In this document: positions 6,475 through 11,567 of the stretch, piece by piece
How the letters are laid out: each line of letters starts with the position of its first letter
How positions within the stretch are numbered: position 1 is the first letter of the stretch
Assembly: GCA_050246915.1 (NCBI GenBank)
Contig: JBFWVD010000123.1
Location: 1 to 11,567, forward strand
DNA: 11,567 nt
DNA from: JBFWVD01 sp050246915
GTDB lineage: Bacteria; Actinomycetota; Acidimicrobiia; Acidimicrobiales; Ilumatobacteraceae
Reading direction: 5' to 3'
Notes under the pieces: model-generated
What the model saw: only the letters and a program-made list of their open reading frames with translations
Databases searched by the model: none
Told to the model about the DNA's origin: nothing
Program-made: the position numbers and the translations under genes

Positions 6475-7449
6475 TCAGCTCCTCACTCGTGCGAGCCAGT
6501 TCGACAACGCGGTGAACGTCTCGGCGCGCGCCGCCGCGTTGGACAGAACGAGATCGTGCATGCCGTCGACGATGGACACGAGCTCGACTCGCGATCCCAA
6601 CGCGGGTCCGAGACGCGTCATGTCGGCGACGTCGAGCACGATGTCGGCCCGCTGACAATCATCCGACCATTGCTTGGGCCATGCCGAGCGCTGCGCGTGC
6701 GCGAGGAGCACCGGCTGCTCGATGTGCAGGCCGTGGGCCACTTCGCTGTGCGCTCGATGGATGGCGCGCAGCCAGCCCGCTCGCGCCGGGAATCCTTCCA
6801 AGGGCTTCCACGCCAGGTCGTAGTCCCACTCGCCTCGGCGTGATGCGTGGATGCTGTCCCCGTAGAGCGAACTGAGCGCGGGGAGCTTCAGGTTGGGAGC
6901 GATCCGACCCAGCCCGACGAGCAACGGTTCGAGCACCCGGCTCTGCCAGGCCGGCACGTTCATGTCCAGGAATGGGCTGTTGAGGAACACCGCGTCGACG
7001 CCCCGACGACCCAACGCCCGATGGGCGAACAGCGCGGCGACCAGGCCTCCGGTGGAATGACCGTTGAGGAGCAGCCACCCGACACCATCAGCGCGTACCG
7101 CATCCACGGCGGCGGCAACATCAGCGAGGTACTCGTCGATGTCGACGGTGTGGTTGGGGAACTGATGAGGTCGCAACGATCGGCCATGTCGCCGCAGATC
7201 GACGGCATAGAAGCGCAACCCCTGTTGCTCGTAGAAGTCGGCGAGGTGCGTCTGGAAGAAGTAATCGACGAATCCGTGCACGTAGAGGACGCCGGCGTCC
7301 GTCGTGAGCGACGAACGCCGGCGGACGAGCACGATCTCGACCGGACCATCGGCTGCCGGTGGCATGGTGATGATGCAGCGCTCACAGCCCTCGAGCACAT
7401 CGGGCATCCATGCGGAGTGTTGAGCAACCGTCGGTTCGATCACCGTCAT
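6475..7449 (-). CDS. Serine alpha/beta hydrolase (S33/lysophospholipase-like)
   Basis: This is a 324-residue alpha/beta hydrolase. VLYVHGF (54-60) is the oxyanion-hole loop and DLRRHGRS matches the D-x-R-G-x-G-x-S type loop. NGHSTGG (129-135) is the nucleophile elbow with Ser132, and His298 in DGMHDLVLS is the catalytic histidine. The acid is probably Asp273 or Asp276 in VLDVADM. The order fits the serine aminopeptidase S33/monoacylglycerol lipase-like family common in actinobacteria; the ester or lipid substrate is unknown. The N-terminus lacks a signal peptide, so the enzyme is cytoplasmic. The upstream gene's TGA and this ATG share one base (TGATG), so translation is coupled; a TTG at 7452 is a less likely start. 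Only 2 bases separate it from the SnoaL-like gene. Confidence 0.85.
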   Translation of the reverse strand: MTVIEPTVAQHSAWMPDVLEGCERCIITMPPAADGPVEIVLVRRRSSLTTDAGVLYVHGFVDYFFQTHLADFYEQQGLRFYAVDLRRHGRSLRPHQFPNHTVDIDEYLADVAAAVDAVRADGVGWLLLNGHSTGGLVAALFAHRALGRRGVDAVFLNSPFLDMNVPAWQSRVLEPLLVGLGRIAPNLKLPALSSLYGDSIHASRRGEWDYDLAWKPLEGFPARAGWLRAIHRAHSEVAHGLHIEQPVLLAHAQRSAWPKQWSDDCQRADIVLDVADMTRLGPALGSRVELVSIVDGMHDLVLSNAAARAETFTALSNWLARVRS

Positions 7450-8408
7450 CAACCCATCTGACTCGTCTTCGTCGGCGACACCTTCACGATGACCCGGTGG
7501 TCACCAGGCTGATGCCACGGGTACTGCGCCTGCCCGAGGTACTTCTGGGCCATCGAATCGATGAAGGCGTTGTTCGCATCGTCGATGATCTCCGCCACCG
7601 TTCCCCGGATCTCGAGGTAACGATAGGGGTTGGCCGGATCCACGATCGACAAGGCCACCTTGGGGTTGGCGGTGAGGTTGCGGTACTTCTGGCGGCCGGT
7701 GGTCTGGCTGAACAGGACGTGGGTCCCGTCCCAGCCGAACCAGACCGGGTTGTTCTGCGGGGCTCCGTCGGGGCCGATGGTGGCCACGTGTGCGAGCGCG
7801 TTGGAAGAGAGCAGGTCGGTGTACTCAGCGGGAATCGTCATGGCGGCGACAACAGTCGGTCCCACAGCTGCATTCCTCGTATCGGGAAGCATCGACAGCG
7901 CATAGATCAGATCGCCGTCGGTGAACGACGAGGGCACGTGCTGATGACCGAGCTGCGCGGAGAACCCGAGTCGTTCCAGTAGCCGGATCGAGCGCACGTT
8001 GTGTGGATCGACAGACGCCACGACCTCGCGCGCACCGCAGGTGGATCGCAGATGGTCCACCAGCCATCGGGCCGCCTCGGTCGCATGACCACGTCCCCAA
8101 TAGGACGGACCGAACACGAGGGCGAACTCCGCCCAATCCCCATGCACCGTGGCCTCGAGTCGTCCCAACACCTGACCGTCGCTGCGGCGACTCACCACGA
8201 AGTTCAACCAACGCTCCCCACCGCGTTCGGCTGGTGGTCCGGCGATCACCCGATGGATGCGACTCTGGAGCGCCTCGAGCGTGGTCACATCCGGTCCGCC
8301 GATGAACCTCCCGACGTCGGGATGGTCGAGCGCAGCGAACAGCGCAGGCGCCCACGACGGTTCGAGCGGTGCGATCAGCAGTCGTTCGGTTCGCTCCATG
8401 GCTCCCAT
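7449..8408 (-). CDS. Fusion: GNAT acetyltransferase domain plus PPOX-class F420-dependent oxidoreductase domain
   Basis: A single 319-residue frame joins two domains. Residues about 4-175 are a GNAT (RimJ/RimL-like) acetyltransferase: PSYWGRGHATEAARWL (101-116) carries the acetyl-CoA loop (G105-R106-G107-H108-A109), and VDPHNVRSIRLLERLGF is the usual closing segment. Residues about 190-319 are a split-barrel PPOX domain of the Rv1155 type: LAHVATIGPDGAPQNNPVWF, TGRQKYRNL and NPYRYLEIRGTV are close to F420-dependent members. The linker (about 176-189) is short. Met190 (plus 7839-7841) is where a stand-alone PPOX protein would begin, but no stop precedes it and no clear ribosome site is present, so a true fusion is favoured. 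The start at 8408 or 8399 has no good ribosome site and may be leaderless. It heads the minus-strand operon and diverges from the LacI gene across 159 bases. Confidence 0.85.
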   Translation of the reverse strand: MGAMERTERLLIAPLEPSWAPALFAALDHPDVGRFIGGPDVTTLEALQSRIHRVIAGPPAERGGERWLNFVVSRRSDGQVLGRLEATVHGDWAEFALVFGPSYWGRGHATEAARWLVDHLRSTCGAREVVASVDPHNVRSIRLLERLGFSAQLGHQHVPSSFTDGDLIYALSMLPDTRNAAVGPTVVAAMTIPAEYTDLLSSNALAHVATIGPDGAPQNNPVWFGWDGTHVLFSQTTGRQKYRNLTANPKVALSIVDPANPYRYLEIRGTVAEIIDDANNAFIDSMAQKYLGQAQYPWHQPGDHRVIVKVSPTKTSQMG

Positions 8409-8496
8409 CCCGCGAGGCTAGGGCCACCCGAGCGACGCTCGCAGGTAGCGAGTTGAACCGAAACCAGTCTCGGCCCGCGAGGTTGGCGGTCGTTGC

Positions 8497-8530
8497 GGAA
8501 CGTCGATGGAACGTGCGTGGTACGTTCCAT
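8497..8530. promoter_or_regulatory. Probable operator of the LacI-family regulator
   Basis: ATGGAACGT (8506-8514) and ACGTTCCAT (8522-8530) form a perfect 9-base inverted repeat with a 7-base spacer. A third copy of the half-site, GGAACGT, starts at 8497, one helical turn (11 bases) before the copy at 8508. The right arm also sits in a compact CpG-centred near-palindrome, TGGTACGTTCCA (8518-8529), which is closer to ordinary LacI-family operators. The site ends 37 bases before the LacI start, so autoregulation is likely. It may also affect the divergent GNAT-PPOX operon and, through other copies, the GH13/MFS genes. Apart from this site the 159-base gap shows only a lone TTGAAC (8453-8458). 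Confidence 0.6.
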
Positions 8531-8567
8531 TCGTCCGGCTCAACGACCGACCAGGGGATGAAACACG

Positions 8568-9569
8568 ATGCCCACGATCGCCGATGTGGCCGCCCGCGCC
8601 GGTGTCGGAGTGGGAACGGTCTCCCGTGTGCTCAACGACAGCCCACAGGTCCGACCCGAGACGCGTCGCATGGTTCGCGAGGCCATCGAGGAGCTCGGCT
8701 ACCGCCCCAACCGAACACCCTCGGAGCCGCGCTCGCCCATGGGTGGCTTGGTCGGCGTGCTGGTCCCCCATTTCGACGAGCCGTCGTCGTACCAACGACT
8801 GCGTGGCATCGTGAAGGCGTTGCAGCCGCACGGGCTCGAGATCGTCCTCTACAACGTCGATGCCCCCGATCGGGCGCGCAGCCGCATCGCCGAGCTCCCA
8901 CGCCATCGGCTCGACGGGTTGCTCGTGATCTCGCTCCCCCTCGATGATCGCGACGGCGAGCGCCTGGCGTCAGCTCCATTCCCGACGGTGCTCATCGACA
9001 CCGGCCATCGCTCATTGCCGAGCGTTCAGATCGACGACGTCGCCGGTGGTCGCTTGGCCACCGAGCATCTCATCTCTCTCGGCCATGAACGGATCGCCTT
9101 CATCGGTGAGCCGGCCCGCAATCCCTTCGGGTTCACTTCTGCGCTGCATCGCGAGCACGGCTACGAGCAAGCGCTGTATGCCGCTGGCCTGCACGCGCCA
9201 CTCGAGCTGCGACGGCACGGACCGCATCTGCGGCCGGCGATGAACCGCCTCACCCATGAACTCCTCACCATCGACGAGCCACCGACGGCGATCGTGGCCA
9301 CGTCCGATGTGCAGGCCCTCGGCATCCTCGAAGCGGTCCGCGAGAGCGGTTGGCGGGTGCCTCAACATCTCTCGCTGATCGGCTACGACGACATCGATCT
9401 GGCCATGTACAGCCGGCTCACGACGGTGCGCCAACAGCTCGAGGAGTCCGGTCTACGCGGGGCGGAGATGCTCTCCAGCGCCATCATGAGCGGTGCATCG
9501 CTCACGCCGGCGGTGGAGCTGCTGAGCCTGGAGCTGATCGTGCGATCCACCACCGCGCCACCACGATGA
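8568..9569 (+). CDS. LacI-family transcriptional regulator with anomalous hinge
   Basis: This is a 333-residue regulator. The helix-turn-helix TIADVAARAGVGVGTVSRVL (3-22) is followed by the third helix up to ELGYRPN (48). The effector domain (about 61-333) is periplasmic-binding-protein-like, with blocks VGVLVPHFDE, DGLLVISLP, GGRLATEHLISLGHERIAFIG, HGYEQAL, ATSDVQALGILEAVRE and LSLIGYDDIDLA. The recognition-helix specificity pair is Val15-Gly16. The hinge (49-60) is RTPSEPRSPMGG, with three prolines; Pro54 aligns with the PurR Leu54 that inserts into the minor groove. The canonical hinge pattern is present in an adjacent frame (see findings). AGGGGA (8553-8558) lies 9 bases before the ATG. 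The neighbouring GH13 alpha-glucosidase suggests control of alpha-glucoside use. The 3' end overlaps the convergent MFS gene by 68 bases. Confidence 0.9.
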   Translation: MPTIADVAARAGVGVGTVSRVLNDSPQVRPETRRMVREAIEELGYRPNRTPSEPRSPMGGLVGVLVPHFDEPSSYQRLRGIVKALQPHGLEIVLYNVDAPDRARSRIAELPRHRLDGLLVISLPLDDRDGERLASAPFPTVLIDTGHRSLPSVQIDDVAGGRLATEHLISLGHERIAFIGEPARNPFGFTSALHREHGYEQALYAAGLHAPLELRRHGPHLRPAMNRLTHELLTIDEPPTAIVATSDVQALGILEAVRESGWRVPQHLSLIGYDDIDLAMYSRLTTVRQQLEESGLRGAEMLSSAIMSGASLTPAVELLSLELIVRSTTAPPR

Positions 9570-10710
9570 CGGTCAGGCTCGCGGCGACTGCGACAGCGAT
9601 CGCCGATTGGATCTCGACGACGTCGGTGAGCGCACCGATTGCCAACGGCCCCATCAAGAATCCGAGGCGCTGACCGACTCCCATCGCACCGAGACCGGCA
9701 CCGGACGACACCCCGCCCAGCGTCGCCGCCGCCGCATAGATTTGCGGGAACAACACCGAGATCCCGAGGCCCCACACAGCGAAGCCGACGAGCCCAACGA
9801 CGAGACCGGGAGCAACCACAACGATGAGGGCTCCCAGGCCGCTGATCGACAAGGCCATGGTGAGCAGCCTTCGGCGACCGACCCGATCGAGGAGATGGTC
9901 GCCGCCCATCCGTCCGATGAGCATCGCCCCCGCGAAGACCACCGTCGCGCTGCCACTCCACCGCCCGGCATCGAAGACGTCGCGAAGCAGCACCGCGCCC
10001 CAGTCGTTGGGCGCCCCTTCGAAGCACGCCGCGCCGACGGCCATGAACGCCATGGCGATCACCAACGGGGACGGCCCGCCATGCAATGAAGGTTGCACCG
10101 ACGAGACCGGATCGTCGACCGGGACCAGCAATGATCGGACACCAACGACAGTGGCAACCATCATCGTCCCGACAACGAGTAGGTGCACCCCCATCGGAGT
10201 CTCCGTCGCCGCTGCGAGCGAGCCGAGCATCGCTCCGAGCGTGAAGCCCAAGCTCCACGTGCCGTGCAGTCGATTCATGATCGAGCGACCGACGCGACGT
10301 TGGGCCAACACCCCCTGCGCGTTCATGGCCATGTCGTTCATCACGTCGAAGAGCCCGAGCATCGTGAGCACCGCAGCGAGGGCCAGCGGCGAGCTCGCCG
10401 CGGCGATGAGCGGCAAGCACACGGCCAGCATGGTCGCGGCGACGAGCACCGTGCGCTTGGTCCCCCAGCGCCGTTGCACCTTGGCCACCAGCAGTGAGCC
10501 AACCAGGCCGCCCACACCGCCGCCGATCAGCGATGCACCAAGCCCCGCATTGTCCATCCCGAGTCGATCACGCACCTCCGGTATGCGCGGTAGCCAGTTC
10601 GAGAACGTCATGCCGTTCACGAAGAACAACGCGGCAACCGCCAGCGCCGATCGTCGTGCGCTCACGACGGAATCGTCCGACCGCGAGCCCGCCGATGTCG
10701 AAGTGCTCAC
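9502..10710 (-). CDS. Major facilitator superfamily transporter (YbjJ-like)
   Basis: This is a 402-residue membrane protein whose hydrophobic segments fit about 12 transmembrane helices. TM1 is AVAALFFVNGMTF, followed by NWLPRIPEVRDRLGMD, a hallmark of the YbjJ-like MFS branch. GSLLVAKVQRRWGTKR (71-86) resembles MFS motif A between TM2 and TM3. HGTWSLGFTLGAMLGSLAA is the conserved TM5 region, and GRMGGDHLLDRVGRRRLL repeats motif A in the second half. The substrate is unknown; export is as plausible as sugar uptake. The GTG start at 10710 has no good ribosome site; it lies 18 bases after the GH13 stop, so translation may depend on that gene. The C-terminal 22 or so codons are antisense to the end of the LacI gene. 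Confidence 0.87.
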   Translation of the reverse strand: MSTSTSAGSRSDDSVVSARRSALAVAALFFVNGMTFSNWLPRIPEVRDRLGMDNAGLGASLIGGGVGGLVGSLLVAKVQRRWGTKRTVLVAATMLAVCLPLIAAASSPLALAAVLTMLGLFDVMNDMAMNAQGVLAQRRVGRSIMNRLHGTWSLGFTLGAMLGSLAAATETPMGVHLLVVGTMMVATVVGVRSLLVPVDDPVSSVQPSLHGGPSPLVIAMAFMAVGAACFEGAPNDWGAVLLRDVFDAGRWSGSATVVFAGAMLIGRMGGDHLLDRVGRRRLLTMALSISGLGALIVVVAPGLVVGLVGFAVWGLGISVLFPQIYAAAATLGGVSSGAGLGAMGVGQRLGFLMGPLAIGALTDVVEIQSAIAVAVAASLTVIVVARWWIARSAPGSAAPPPA

Positions 10711-10728
10711 TTCGTCGAATCCGTCAGC

Positions 10729-11567
10729 TCAGACGTCGAGCCACACCGCCGCGTCGGCGGGGAGGGTCGGCGCGCCGTTCTTACCGGTGACCGCAACGCT
10801 CGACAGCACGACCTCGCCGGAAGGCAGCGGCAGCGCATCACCGCCGGTGTTGACCACGCACATCAGCGACCGATTGCGCACGAACGCAACGATGTCGGCG
10901 CCGAGATGCACCCATTCGAGACTGGCGATCGTGTTGTCCCCGTTGGGCCCGAGCGCACGGTGCGAACGACGCACCGACAGTGCATCGCGATAGAGCCACA
11001 ACATCGACGATCGATCGGCGAGTTGGGCCTCCACCGACAGCTCTCCCCAACTCGGCGGCTGGGTCAGCCACGATCCCCCGACGCCGAACCCGAACGATGC
11101 TCCACCGCTGGTCCACGGAAGCGGCACGCGGCAACCGTCTCGCCCGCGATCGCGATGGCCCGAGCGGAACCACACCGGGTCGGCCAATTCGTGATCGGGG
11201 AGATCCTCGACCTCAGGCAGACCGAGTTCCTCACCCTGGTACAGATACACACCGCCCGGTAGCGCGAGCTCGAGCAAGATCGCGGCCCGGGCACGCCGCG
11301 TGCCGAGAGCGATGTCGCTGTGGTGCAACCCGACCTCATGCAGGGGGTCGAGGCCACGGTCGGTCTGTGAACGTCCATAGCGGGTGACGTGCCGCGTGAT
11401 GTCGTGGTTGCTCAGCACCCACATGACCGGTGCGCCCACTCGATCGTGGTTGGCGAGCGAAGAGGTGATGGTCTCGATGAGCGCGGCCGCCTTCCACGGT
11501 GCGCGCACCACATCGAAGTCGAACGCGGTGTGCAACTGACCGGGCACGAGGTATGCCGCCAAACGCT
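10729..11567 (-). CDS. GH13-family alpha-glucosidase, C-terminal part, runs off the window
   Basis: The frame is open from the window edge to TGA at 10729-10731, giving about 279 residues. VMWVLSNHDITRH is GH13 conserved region IV, whose His-Asp stabilises the transition state. The catalytic Asp and Glu of regions II and III lie upstream, outside the window. LPGGVYLYQGEELGLPEVEDLPD and SGHRDRGRDGCRVPLPW are typical of actinobacterial alpha-glucosidase/oligo-1,6-glucosidase members. The C-terminus forms the usual beta-sandwich (LVWL-type strands, ending PADAAVWLDV). These enzymes release glucose from alpha-1,4 or alpha-1,6 oligosaccharides, or sucrose and trehalose relatives. No start is seen. 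It is followed 18 bases later by the MFS gene, so the two probably form an operon linked to the LacI regulator. Confidence 0.92.
   Translation of the reverse strand, partial: RLAAYLVPGQLHTAFDFDVVRAPWKAAALIETITSSLANHDRVGAPVMWVLSNHDITRHVTRYGRSQTDRGLDPLHEVGLHHSDIALGTRRARAAILLELALPGGVYLYQGEELGLPEVEDLPDHELADPVWFRSGHRDRGRDGCRVPLPWTSGGASFGFGVGGSWLTQPPSWGELSVEAQLADRSSMLWLYRDALSVRRSHRALGPNGDNTIASLEWVHLGADIVAFVRNRSLMCVVNTGGDALPLPSGEVVLSSVAVTGKNGAPTLPADAAVWLDV

Noticed and set aside
7839..7841. Separate PPOX gene starting at the internal ATG
   Set aside because: No stop codon separates it from the GNAT domain and no ribosome site precedes it, so a fusion is the simpler reading.
9824..10993. 389-codon plus-strand open frame across the MFS and GH13 genes
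   Set aside because: Low-complexity Ser/Thr/Pro/Arg translation typical of antisense frames, and it crosses two well-supported genes on the other strand.

Overview
The window is GC-rich and gene-dense, with short intergenic gaps and 4-base stop/start overlaps. The codon use and protein flavour are actinobacterial: an F420-type PPOX domain, HHE hemerythrin, crotonase and LacI/GH13 genes. A deep lineage such as Acidimicrobiia is plausible, but that placement is inferred from protein style and rests on no marker gene. No RNA gene, insertion sequence or CRISPR array was seen, and no gene-free stretch exceeds about 160 bases.

Layout. Bases 1-340 (minus) hold the N-terminal part of a crotonase-fold enoyl-CoA hydratase/isomerase. 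Diverging from it is an HHE hemerythrin-like protein (444-1130, plus). Next come three translationally coupled genes (1247-3749, plus) that form a complete AmmeMemoRadiSam set: a radical SAM enzyme, a Memo-family protein and an AMMECR1-family protein. This widely conserved triad has no reaction that I can state with confidence, and it is the best candidate in the window for a poorly described system. A second plus-strand pair follows (3863-6024): an FAD-dependent oxidoreductase coupled to an alpha/beta hydrolase with an aspartate nucleophile.

Converging on that pair is a tight minus-strand operon (8408 down to 6035). Its order is a GNAT acetyltransferase fused in frame to a PPOX/F420-type flavoprotein domain, then a serine alpha/beta hydrolase, then a SnoaL/NTF2-like protein. 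The five genes from 3863 to 8408 could form a small catabolic or specialised-metabolism group, but no substrate can be read from the sequence.

The last block looks like sugar metabolism. A LacI-family regulator (8568-9569, plus) is preceded by a perfect 9-base inverted repeat that probably serves as its operator. It converges with, and overlaps by 68 bases, an MFS transporter (10710-9502, minus). That transporter lies directly downstream of a GH13 alpha-glucosidase truncated by the window end. The most surprising detail is in the LacI protein: the hinge-helix stretch (residues about 49-59) reads as proline-rich sequence in the coding frame, while the canonical hinge pattern sits in an adjacent frame. 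This points to a pair of compensating frameshifts.
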